A stretch of 64,000 nt of DNA, from assembly GCA_020633075.1 (NCBI GenBank), contig JACKEI010000002.1, positions 62,001-126,000 on the forward strand, in the 5' to 3' direction. The notes under the pieces were generated by a model that worked only from the letters and a program-made list of their open reading frames with translations, did not search any database and was not told the DNA's origin. This DNA is from Sandaracinaceae bacterium. GTDB lineage: Bacteria; Myxococcota_A; Polyangia; Polyangiales; Houyiibacteriaceae. Position numbers and translations under genes: made by a program. How positions within the stretch are numbered: the first letter of the stretch is position 1; each line of letters opens with the position of its first letter. Positions 24,629 to 32,320 of the stretch are shown piece by piece.

Positions 24629-25912
24629 TCAGCGGCCTCGTACCAGCGCGTCGAGGCGAGGCGCGAGGCTCTCCCAGGTCTGAGCCCGGGCAGCCTCGAG
24701 CGCCCGCGTGCTGCGGGTGGCCGCTGCGTCGGGGCTGAGCAGCAGCTCGCGCAGCGCGGCGTGCAGCGCGGGGGCGTCGTCGGGGGGCACCAGCGCGCCC
24801 AGCTGCCCACCCGCGAGCAGCTCGCGCACGCCTCCCGTGTCGGTCGCGACGACCGGGAGCCCCACCTGCATGGCCTCCTGCAGCGCGGTGGGGGTGCCCT
24901 CTTCGCGGCCGGACGCGAGCCGCCGCGACGGCAGCGCGAACACGTCGGCAGCGTGCAGCAAGGCAGCCTTCTCGGCCCCCAGCACCACCCCCGGGAAGAC
25001 CACGCGGACGCCGCAGCGCGCAGCGAGGCGTTCGAGAGCCTCGCGCTCCGGCCCCTCGCCGGCGACCACCAGGGTCACGTCGGGTAGACCCCGCAGCGCC
25101 GTGAGCAGCACGTCCAGCCCCTTGATGGGCACCAGCCTGCCCATGGTGAGCACCACCGTGCCGCGGAGCCCCAGCCGCCGCCGCGCGTCCTCACGGTTCT
25201 GCGCGTTCCGCTGCGGGAGCGTGGGCACACCCATCGCCAGCACCGACGCGTGGGGCAGCGGCTCCCCCACCAGCGCCTCGAAGCGGCGTTGGTGCTCGCT
25301 CGACACAAAGGTCAGCGCGTCGCTCTCGCGCGCGATGCGGCGGGCCACCACCCCCCCGAGGGGCATGCGCGTCAGCAGGTGCACGTCGGCGCCGTGCGTG
25401 ACCACCACCCGCCGCGGACGCCGCTCGAGGAGGCTGCCACGTCGGTGCGGAAGGGTGGCTGCGTAGCCGCTCGGCACGGCCCAGTGTGACACCAGCACGT
25501 CGACGTCCCGCAGCCGCGTCGCCACGTAGGCAGCGAGCACCGCGGGATAGGTGAGCGCCCCCAACGCGGCGAGGGGGTCCGTGCGCAGGTTCTCGGGAGC
25601 GCCCGCCCGGTGAAAGGTCCGTTGGAGCGCGCTCGGGTACGCGTAGCGCAGCCGCTCCACGCGCACCGGTACACGCGGAGCGCTGTCGCCGTCGCCATCC
25701 GAGGTGTGCGTCGAGCTCGGCGCAGTGTGTCCCCCCACGGCAGGAGCGACGACGCGCACGTGGTGCCCAGAGCGGGCCAGCGTCTCGGCGAAGCCCTGTA
25801 CGAACAGCCCCGCCGTGTCGGCTGCGCTCAGCGGGTAGCTGGTCGTGAGCAGGCCCACGCGGAGGCTGTCGGCGCCACGCGCGGACGCCTCGTCGGGACG
25901 GTCGTGTCCCAT
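24629..25912 (-). CDS. Glycosyltransferase family 4-like protein
   Basis: The protein has 427 residues with an N-terminal Rossmann half (LRVGLLTTSYPLS, GLFVQGFAETLARSGHHV) and a C-terminal GT4 half (VVLTMGRLVPIKGLDVLL, VVAGEGPEREAL, EEGTPTALQEAMQVGLPVVA). The E-x7-E nucleotide-sugar pattern is present, though the first Glu region reads GREEGTPTALQE. An in-frame GTG at 25927 overlaps the upstream stop (GTGA) and is a possible start. It follows the GT2 gene by 11 bp, so both likely work on the same glycan or glycolipid. Donor and acceptor are unknown. Confidence 0.87.
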   Translation of the reverse strand: MGHDRPDEASARGADSLRVGLLTTSYPLSAADTAGLFVQGFAETLARSGHHVRVVAPAVGGHTAPSSTHTSDGDGDSAPRVPVRVERLRYAYPSALQRTFHRAGAPENLRTDPLAALGALTYPAVLAAYVATRLRDVDVLVSHWAVPSGYAATLPHRRGSLLERRPRRVVVTHGADVHLLTRMPLGGVVARRIARESDALTFVSSEHQRRFEALVGEPLPHASVLAMGVPTLPQRNAQNREDARRRLGLRGTVVLTMGRLVPIKGLDVLLTALRGLPDVTLVVAGEGPEREALERLAARCGVRVVFPGVVLGAEKAALLHAADVFALPSRRLASGREEGTPTALQEAMQVGLPVVATDTGGVRELLAGGQLGALVPPDDAPALHAALRELLLSPDAAATRSTRALEAARAQTWESLAPRLDALVRGR

Positions 25913-25923
25913 GCTGCGGCGGA

Positions 25924-26721
25924 TCACGGGGGTGGCGCGAGGGTCACCCGCGCCGCCAGACCGCCCGCCCGCGGAGCTCCCACCCCGAGGTCGGGTTGCG
26001 CGCCGTCGCTCACCAAGCGCCGCGCGACGCTGCGGCTCAGCACGTAGGGCACGACGAAGAGCGCGTGACGCCAGCCGATTCCGCTGACCTCGTCGCGGTA
26101 GACTGGCCGCACGGGGACGTCCACCACGCGCACGCGGCGGGCGGCGCACTGCGCCAATAGGTCGTTCGGGTAGCCGTAGCGAGGCCACAGGCCGCCCAGG
26201 TCGAGGCGCGCCGCCGCATCGCGGTGCAGCGCGCTGTACCCGCACTGCGAGTCCTCGACGTTCATCTGCGTGGCCGCGCGCGTCAGCGCCGACAGCACGT
26301 GGTTTCCGGCGAAGCGCTGAATGGGCATGAGCCCCCGCGCGCCGGGCCAGGCCAGGCGGTTGCCCTTGGCGTAGCCGGCCCCACCGTCGACGACCGCGCT
26401 CAGCAGCGCGGGCAGGTCCGCCGGGTCCATCTGCCCGTCACCTGCCATGACCACCGCCACGTCGGCTCCGGCCGCGAACGCCTCGCGGTAGCCCGTCACC
26501 AGCGCGGCGCCGACCCCACGGTTCTCGACGTGGCGCACCACCCGCACCCGCGGGTCCGTCGCCGCGAACGCCCTGGCTCGCTCCGACGTGTCGTCCGGGC
26601 TCCCGTCGTCCACCACGAACACGTCGTCCACGTAGCCGGGCACCGCACGCAGGGCGCGCTCGATCATGCGCCCTTCGAGGTACGCGGGCATGACCACGGC
26701 GACGCGGGCGCTCTTCCACAT
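25924..26721 (-). CDS. Glycosyltransferase family 2 protein
   Basis: The protein has 265 residues from the ATG at 26721 (MWKSARVAVVMPAYLE). GT-A motifs: VVMPAYLEGRMIERALR, VFVVDDGSPDDT, ENRGVGAALVTGYREA and VVMAGDGQMDP (the DxD-like site). This is the polyprenyl-phosphate-sugar synthase (DPM1-like) type. A C-terminal hydrophobic stretch (GWRHALFVVPYVL) may touch the membrane. It probably transfers a sugar to a lipid carrier or glycan used by the GT4 partner. It is divergent from the PDZ lipoprotein gene. Confidence 0.88.
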   Translation of the reverse strand: MWKSARVAVVMPAYLEGRMIERALRAVPGYVDDVFVVDDGSPDDTSERARAFAATDPRVRVVRHVENRGVGAALVTGYREAFAAGADVAVVMAGDGQMDPADLPALLSAVVDGGAGYAKGNRLAWPGARGLMPIQRFAGNHVLSALTRAATQMNVEDSQCGYSALHRDAAARLDLGGLWPRYGYPNDLLAQCAARRVRVVDVPVRPVYRDEVSGIGWRHALFVVPYVLSRSVARRLVSDGAQPDLGVGAPRAGGLAARVTLAPPP

Positions 26722-26818
26722 GGGCCAAGGGCTAGCAGCAGAGCCGGGCTGCGTCCAAATTCGCCCTTGGACCGGTCCCAGGGGGCGGTGACGCGCGGTC
26801 TGGCCCAACGCTGGAATC

Positions 26819-26845
26819 TTGACCCCCGGGGCGTGGTGGGGTCAA
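26819..26845. promoter_or_regulatory. Inverted repeat TTGACCCC/GGGGTCAA before PDZ gene
   Basis: The perfect 8-bp arms TTGACCCC (26819-26826) and GGGGTCAA (26838-26845) flank an 11-base spacer and end 8 bp before the ATG at 26854. It may be an operator or an mRNA hairpin near the ribosome site. It lies in the divergent space between the GT2 and PDZ genes. Confidence 0.5.
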
Positions 26846-26853
26846 AAACAGGA

Positions 26854-27351
26854 ATGCGCCTCGTCACCGTGCCTGCTCGCCTCTCGTTCCCCCGCACCTT
26901 CGGGTTGGCCGCTGCGGTCACGTTCGTGGCCACTGCGCTCGGTTGTGGAGGCACCTCCGCGCCCGAGACGGCCTCCGCGCCAGCAGCCACGGTCGAGCGT
27001 CCCGCCGAACCCCCGCAGCCTCGCCGCGAGGGCGTCATCGCTCGTGAGGAGCTCTTGCCGATCATCGAGGGGGGGCTGGGTCGCTTCTTGGGCGGGGTCG
27101 GCACCGAGCCCCAGGTGGAAGCGGGTCGCTTCGTGGGCTGGCGCATCACGCGGCTCTACCCGGAGGACCCACGCTTCACGGATCTCCCCCTGCAGCTGGG
27201 CGACGTCGTGACGCGCGTCAACGCGCAGCCCATCGAGAGGCCGGAGCAGGCGTTCCAGGTATGGGACAGCCTGCGCGTCGCCAGCGAGCTGGTCGTGGAC
27301 TTCCAGCACGAAGGCGAGGCGCGACAGATGCGCTACGCCATCGTCGACTGA
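26854..27351 (+). CDS. GspC-like PDZ lipoprotein
   Basis: The protein has 165 residues. The signal ends with TALGC. After a Pro-rich linker, the C-terminal 110 residues resemble the PDZ/HR module of the type II secretion protein GspC: ELLPIIEGGLGRFLGG, GRFVGWRITRLYPED, LQLGDVVTRVNAQPIERPEQ and ASELVVDFQHEGEARQMRYAI. No secretin or ATPase gene is nearby, so it is an isolated module; it could dock to a secretion system encoded elsewhere. Just upstream lies a strong inverted repeat. Confidence 0.7.
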   Translation: MRLVTVPARLSFPRTFGLAAAVTFVATALGCGGTSAPETASAPAATVERPAEPPQPRREGVIAREELLPIIEGGLGRFLGGVGTEPQVEAGRFVGWRITRLYPEDPRFTDLPLQLGDVVTRVNAQPIERPEQAFQVWDSLRVASELVVDFQHEGEARQMRYAIVD

Positions 27352-27381
27352 CCCCCAACGCCGCGCCAGAAGCCTCCCCCC

Positions 27382-29178
27382 ATGCCCTTCGAGCCGCTCT
27401 TTCGTGACCTCAACGAGCTCTTCCAGCGCAGCGTCGCGCAGTACTCGGAGCGGCCCCTCTTCGGCACCAAGCGGCGGGGAACGTGGACCTGGACGTCGTA
27501 TGCCGACTTCGGCCGCGACGTGGACGCGCTCCGCGCGGGCCTAGCGAGCATCGGGGTCACGGCGGGCGACCGGGTCGCCATCATCTCGGACAACCGCGTC
27601 GAGTGGGCGGTGCTCGCGTACGCCACCTACGGGCTGGGGGCCGCCTACGTCCCCATGTACGAAGCCCAGCGCGCGGACGAGTGGCGCTACATCCTCGCGG
27701 ACTGCGGCGCGCGCGTGCTGTTCGTGGCCGACAGCAAGATCGCGTCCGAGTTCACGCAGCTGCGGGCGGAGCTGCCCGCGCTCGAGCACCTGGTGACCTT
27801 GGCGCCGCGCGCCGAACACGCAGACAGCACCTACGACGCGCTGCGGGAGCAGGGCCGCCGCAACGCCGTCTCCATCGTCCCGGCGCAGGCCACCACGCCG
27901 GCCACCTTCCTGTACACTTCGGGCACCACGGGCCAGCCCAAGGGTGTGATCCTCTCGCACGCCAACCTGGCGCTGAACGTCAGCGCCGTGCACGAGGTCT
28001 TCCCCATGGCCCCGGAGGACCGCTCGCTGAGCTTCTTGCCGTGGGCGCACAGCTTCGGACAGACGGTGGAGCTCCACGGGCTGCTCTCCATGGGGGCGTC
28101 CATCGGCATCGTAGAGTCGGTCGACACGATCCTCCCGAACCTGGCGGAGGTGCAGCCCACGCTTCTGTTCAGCGTTCCGCGCATCTACAACCGCATCTAC
28201 GACAGCGTGCACAAGAAGGTCGCGGCCGAGGGAGGCGCCAAGGCCGAGCTCTTTCGCCGCGCTCAGGCCAACACGCAGCTGCGCACGGAGCTCGCGGGTC
28301 GCAACCAGGTCAGCGGCTGGGCAGACCTGCAGCACATCTTCTTCGACCGCGTCGTCTACGCGCCCATCCGCGCCCGCTTCGGCGGCAAGCTCAAGTATGC
28401 CTTCAGCGGCGGCGCCGCGATGTCGCGCGAGGTGGCCGAGTTCGTCGACGGCCTGGGCATCACCGTCTACGAGGGCTACGGGCTGACCGAGACCTCGCCC
28501 ATCGCGACCATGAACTACCCCGGCTCGCGCAAGATCGGGTCCGTCGGTAAGGTCCTCCCCGGTGTCCGCATCGAGATCGACCGCAGCGTCACGGACGACC
28601 CCAAGCACGGCGAGGTGCTCATCTTCGGACACAACGTGATGCTGGGGTACCACGGGCTGCCCGAGGCAGAGGCCGCCATCTTCGTCGAGCGCAACGGAGA
28701 GCGGGGCCTGCGCAGCGGGGACATGGGTTACCTCGACGGCGAGGGCTTCCTGCACATCACCGGGCGCATCAAAGAGCAGTACAAGCTGCTCAACGGCAAG
28801 TACGTGGTCCCGACGCCGCTGGAGGAGCAGCTCAAGCTTAGCCCCTACATCTCCAACCTCATGATCCACGGCGCCAACCAGAGCTTCAACGTCGCCGTGA
28901 TCGTGCCGGACTTCGACGTGCTGCTGCCCTGGTGCGCCCAACATGGGGTGCTCGCCACGCCCGAGGAGGCCATCGCCGACCCTCGGGTGACCGCCCTCTT
29001 CGAGCGCGAGCTCGACCGGCAGAGCGGCTCCTTCCGTCAGTTCGAGAAGGTGCGCGCCTTCCTGCTGGTGACCGAGGAGTTCAGCACCGAGAACGGGATG
29101 CTGACGCCCACACTCAAGGTCCGTCGTAGCCAAGTGCGCGCCGTCTACGGCGACCGACTAGACGCCCTCTACGCCTGA
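27382..29178 (+). CDS. Long-chain acyl-CoA synthetase (AMP-forming)
   Basis: The 598-residue protein belongs to the ANL adenylating superfamily. Motifs: the P-loop TSGTTGQPKGVILSH, the Tyr-Gly-x-Thr-Glu motif YEGYGLTETSP, GDMGYLDGEGFLHITGR and KLLNGKYVVP, where the C-terminal Lys is in the NGKYVVP segment. These are typical of FadD/ACSBG-like long-chain fatty-acid CoA ligases. It activates fatty acids for degradation or lipid synthesis in the cytosol. It lies 30 bp after the PDZ lipoprotein gene and converges with the DUF368 gene. Confidence 0.88.
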   Translation: MPFEPLFRDLNELFQRSVAQYSERPLFGTKRRGTWTWTSYADFGRDVDALRAGLASIGVTAGDRVAIISDNRVEWAVLAYATYGLGAAYVPMYEAQRADEWRYILADCGARVLFVADSKIASEFTQLRAELPALEHLVTLAPRAEHADSTYDALREQGRRNAVSIVPAQATTPATFLYTSGTTGQPKGVILSHANLALNVSAVHEVFPMAPEDRSLSFLPWAHSFGQTVELHGLLSMGASIGIVESVDTILPNLAEVQPTLLFSVPRIYNRIYDSVHKKVAAEGGAKAELFRRAQANTQLRTELAGRNQVSGWADLQHIFFDRVVYAPIRARFGGKLKYAFSGGAAMSREVAEFVDGLGITVYEGYGLTETSPIATMNYPGSRKIGSVGKVLPGVRIEIDRSVTDDPKHGEVLIFGHNVMLGYHGLPEAEAAIFVERNGERGLRSGDMGYLDGEGFLHITGRIKEQYKLLNGKYVVPTPLEEQLKLSPYISNLMIHGANQSFNVAVIVPDFDVLLPWCAQHGVLATPEEAIADPRVTALFERELDRQSGSFRQFEKVRAFLLVTEEFSTENGMLTPTLKVRRSQVRAVYGDRLDALYA

Positions 29179-29194
29179 GCGCGACCTCCGCGGG

Positions 29195-30250
29195 TCAGTT
29201 GATGGTGTGGTCGATCGCCAGCTCGCTGGGCTCGCGGTTGGAGTACTTGGCCAAGAGGGCGGTCAGCAGAAAGCCCATCATGGCGATGCCCACCGCGCCG
29301 CCGACCTGCAGGGCCGAGGGCTCGAACGCGCGCGTCGGCCACTTGTGCATCGGCAGCTCGGCGATGCGCTCGGCGGTCATGCGGATGCCCCCCACCAGGT
29401 CGCCGACGCTCGGGCGGTAGAACTCGCGGAAGGGCGCGAGGCCCAGCACGCTGCCGAGCAGGAAGCCCAGCAGCGCGCCCAGCGTGGGCTTCTCGTGCCG
29501 CTCCAGCATGTACTCGAAGAGATTGCTCACGGCGAGGACGCCCACCAGGACGCCCAGACCCACGGGCAGGATGACGTCCATGAAGGCGTCGCTCGCGGCC
29601 GCCGGCGTACCCGCCTTGAGCGCATCGAACAAGACGCTGATGGCGTCCAGGACCGGCAGGTAGGCGCCCAGCAGGATGAGCACGTAGCCGCCGCTGATCC
29701 CGGGGAGGATCATCGCGCTCGCCCCCGCCACGCCCGCGATGAACATGATGCCGAAGCCCGAGGCCGAGGCGGTCTCGCCGCTGTCGAACGCGGCCAGCGC
29801 GGCCATCAGCACGAAGGCCGGCACGGCGCCCGCGATGACCCGGCCGTCCGCCGGACGCGCGAGGCCCCAGACCACGGGCACCCCGCCCAGGGTGAGACCG
29901 ATGAACAAGCTGTACATGACCCAGCGGTACTCCACCGTGGCGCCGCGCACCGTGCCGGCCAGCACCACGATGGCGAGCCCGGCGCACAGCGCGACCATCC
30001 CCAGGATGAACAGCCCCTGCTTGCGGAACTTGAGGCGGCTCAGCTCGGCGACGGCCTGCACGAAGCGCGGGTAGATGCCGCTCGCCAGCAGCATGGTCCC
30101 GCCGCTGACACCGGGCACCAGGTTGGCGAGCCCCATCATCACGCCCCCGACCACGCAGCGCAGCGTCAGGAGTGGCCAGGGACCGTAGCCGTGAATGGCC
30201 CCCACCTGCTCCTCGGGCACCGGCACGTCGTCTTGCTTGGGGTCGGTCAT
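29195..30250 (-). CDS. DUF368 membrane protein (PopT-type)
   Basis: The protein has 351 residues from ATG at 30250; about eight to ten membrane helices are visible. The two diagnostic DUF368 motifs LVPGVSGGTM and LPGISGGYV are both present as an internal repeat. DUF368 (PopT) proteins have been shown in other bacteria to flip undecaprenyl phosphate back across the inner membrane for cell-wall and glycan cycles. It is divergent from the UbiB gene and converges with the acyl-CoA synthetase gene. Confidence 0.87.
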   Translation of the reverse strand: MTDPKQDDVPVPEEQVGAIHGYGPWPLLTLRCVVGGVMMGLANLVPGVSGGTMLLASGIYPRFVQAVAELSRLKFRKQGLFILGMVALCAGLAIVVLAGTVRGATVEYRWVMYSLFIGLTLGGVPVVWGLARPADGRVIAGAVPAFVLMAALAAFDSGETASASGFGIMFIAGVAGASAMILPGISGGYVLILLGAYLPVLDAISVLFDALKAGTPAAASDAFMDVILPVGLGVLVGVLAVSNLFEYMLERHEKPTLGALLGFLLGSVLGLAPFREFYRPSVGDLVGGIRMTAERIAELPMHKWPTRAFEPSALQVGGAVGIAMMGFLLTALLAKYSNREPSELAIDHTIN

Positions 30251-30324
30251 GTCAGAGAGTGTGCGCAAGCACGTCAGGCGCGTCCAGGTAGACGAGAGGC
30301 CTGCGCAGCACTACACCCCTGACC

Positions 30325-31698
30325 ATGCGTTTCCTGTCCCTGGTGCTCCGGACCTTCGCGATCCTCGCGGTGTTGTTCTCTGCGGTCGCTCGCTACCTGG
30401 GTCGCCGTCTGATGGCCGGGCGGATGGACACGGAGGCGCGCGACCACCTGCGCGGCCAGGTGTTGGTGGGCGCGCTGGACAAGCTGGGCGCGACGTACGT
30501 CAAGCTCGGTCAAATCCTCAGCACGCGCCCCGACATCATCCCGAGCGGCATCGTGAGGGAGCTCGAGACGCTGCAGGACAAGGTGCAGCCGATTCCGTTC
30601 GCGCAGGTGCAGCAGGTGCTCGACGAGGACCTCGCGCCAGCCGCTCGGGCGCGCATCGTGTCCATCGACCCCGTGCCGGTCGCCGCAGCCTCCGTCGCGC
30701 AGGTGCATCGCGGCGTCCTCGACGACGGGCAGGTCGTCGCGCTGAAGGTGCAGCGCCCGCTGGCCGCTCCGCAGATCGATCGGGACCTCGTGCTCATGGC
30801 CCTGGGCGCCCGCATGCTGGAGTGGATTCCCTCGCTGAAGCTGCTGTCGCTGCGCGGGGCCGTCGGGCACTTCGCCGATGCCATGCATCGTCAGGTGGAC
30901 TTCGAAGAGGAGGCCCGCAACAACCGCCGCTTCGCGGCGAATTTCGCCAACGTCGAGGGGGTGTCGGTGCCCGCGCTGATCGACGACCTGTGCACGCGCC
31001 GCGTCCTCACCATGGCCTTCGTGGAGGGGGTGCGCGCCACGGAGCCGGAGAAGGTGGGGGGGGACCGCAAGCTGCTCGCGCAGCGCGGCGCGGCGGCCAT
31101 CCAGCAGATGGTGTTCAAGGACGGGTTCGTGCACGCAGACCTGCACCCCGGCAACATCTTGCTCACGGACGCGGGTGAGGTCGTGCTGATCGACCTGGGG
31201 CTGACCGCGGAGATCCCGAAGGACCTCATGCGCCCGTTCATCGAGACCTTCCACGCGCTCAGCCAGAAGGACGGAAAGGCCGCCGCGCGGCTGTTCTACG
31301 TGTACGCGCCCACGGTGGGCACCAAGGACTACGCGCAGTTCGAGCGTGAGGTCACGGCCTACTTCGACACCTTCTACGGGAAGGCGCTGGGGGAGCTCGA
31401 GGCCAGCGAGATCGTGGCCGGCATCATGAACATCCTGCGGCGCCACAAGGTCCAGATCGACCCGAGCTTCACGGTCGTCCACATCGCCATGCTGGTGGCC
31501 GAGGGCCTGGGCAAGCAGCTGGACCCGGAGATCGACCTCATCGCGCTGGCGACGCCCATGCTGCTCGAGGTCGTGGTGACCGCGCCGCCCGGACGTGCCC
31601 CGGAGCGCGAGGTGCCGGGCGCAGCCGAGGCCGCGCAGGCTGCGCGCGAAGCCAAGGCAGCCCGCCGCGCGGAGCGTCGCGCGGCGCAGGTGGACTGA
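30325..31698 (+). CDS. ABC1/UbiB (AarF) family atypical kinase
   Basis: The protein has 457 residues. UbiB signatures: TYVKLGQILSTRPDIIP (KxGQ motif), VAAASVAQVHRGVL (Ala-rich loop in place of the Gly loop), VVALKVQRP (ATP-lysine), VHADLHPGNILL and EVVLIDLGLTAEIP. The first hydrophobic stretch (LRTFAILAVLFSAVARYL) may anchor it. UbiB proteins bind ATP and are needed for ubiquinone synthesis or lipid transport; no ubi gene is nearby. fxsA follows after 6 bp. Confidence 0.9.
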   Translation: MRFLSLVLRTFAILAVLFSAVARYLGRRLMAGRMDTEARDHLRGQVLVGALDKLGATYVKLGQILSTRPDIIPSGIVRELETLQDKVQPIPFAQVQQVLDEDLAPAARARIVSIDPVPVAAASVAQVHRGVLDDGQVVALKVQRPLAAPQIDRDLVLMALGARMLEWIPSLKLLSLRGAVGHFADAMHRQVDFEEEARNNRRFAANFANVEGVSVPALIDDLCTRRVLTMAFVEGVRATEPEKVGGDRKLLAQRGAAAIQQMVFKDGFVHADLHPGNILLTDAGEVVLIDLGLTAEIPKDLMRPFIETFHALSQKDGKAAARLFYVYAPTVGTKDYAQFEREVTAYFDTFYGKALGELEASEIVAGIMNILRRHKVQIDPSFTVVHIAMLVAEGLGKQLDPEIDLIALATPMLLEVVVTAPPGRAPEREVPGAAEAAQAAREAKAARRAERRAAQVD

Positions 31699-31704
31699 GG
31701 GATC

Positions 31705-32274
31705 GTGGCCAAGTTCGTCCTACTGTTCACGTTGGTGCCGCTGATCGAGCTCTATCTGCTGCTCTATCTGGGCCGTGTGCTCGGGTTCTGGACAACGGTG
31801 GGCATCGTTCTCGCGACCGGGCTCCTCGGGGCTGCCCTCGCCAAGAGCCAAGGGCGACGCGTGATCGCCAGCTGGCAGGAGGCCCTCGCGGGCGGCAGCA
31901 TGCCCGCCGAGGGCGTCCTCGGCGGTGTCCTGGTGCTCATCGGCGGTGTCTTGTTGGTCACCCCCGGCGTGTTCACCGATCTCGTCGGGCTGTCGCTGCT
32001 GGTCCCGGTGACCCGCGCGTTCTGGGCCAAGCACCTGCGCGCCTGGCTCGAGAAGCGCGTCCAGAGTGGCGACGTCCAGGTCATGAGCATGAGCTCGTTC
32101 TCGATGTCCGGCTTCGATGCGACTTCACCTCGCGCGCAACGCGGAGACCGGCGCGGCGCCGGCGCCGTGATCGACGTGGAAGGCTACGAGGTCCCCGTGG
32201 AGCCGACACCAGCCGCGACCGCCGGCTCCCTCCTTGTGCAGGCCGAGCCCGGTCCGGAGGACGACGTGAAGTAG
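31705..32274 (+). CDS. fxsA: FxsA family membrane protein
   Basis: This 189-residue protein starts at GTG, 6 bp after the ubiB-like gene. FxsA core: LVPLIELYLLLYLGRVLG, TGLLGAALAKSQGRRVI and GVLLVTPGVFTDLVGLSLLV, with four membrane segments, followed by a Ser/Asp-rich tail of about 75 residues that ends cytoplasmic or periplasmic. FxsA was named for suppressing F exclusion of phage T7 in E. coli; a general function is not known. Confidence 0.87.
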   Translation: MAKFVLLFTLVPLIELYLLLYLGRVLGFWTTVGIVLATGLLGAALAKSQGRRVIASWQEALAGGSMPAEGVLGGVLVLIGGVLLVTPGVFTDLVGLSLLVPVTRAFWAKHLRAWLEKRVQSGDVQVMSMSSFSMSGFDATSPRAQRGDRRGAGAVIDVEGYEVPVEPTPAATAGSLLVQAEPGPEDDVK

Positions 32275-32320
32275 CGGCGCGCGCCCTCCCAGGCAGAGCC
32301 GCGCCACGCTGCGGCCAGGC

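Noticed and set aside
26854..27351. Part of a type II secretion operon
   Set aside because: Only the PDZ-like module is present; no GspD, E, F or G gene is found in the window.
27541..29133. Long minus-strand open frame opposite the acyl-CoA synthetase
   Set aside because: No motifs or ribosome site; the plus strand has a clear full-length enzyme.
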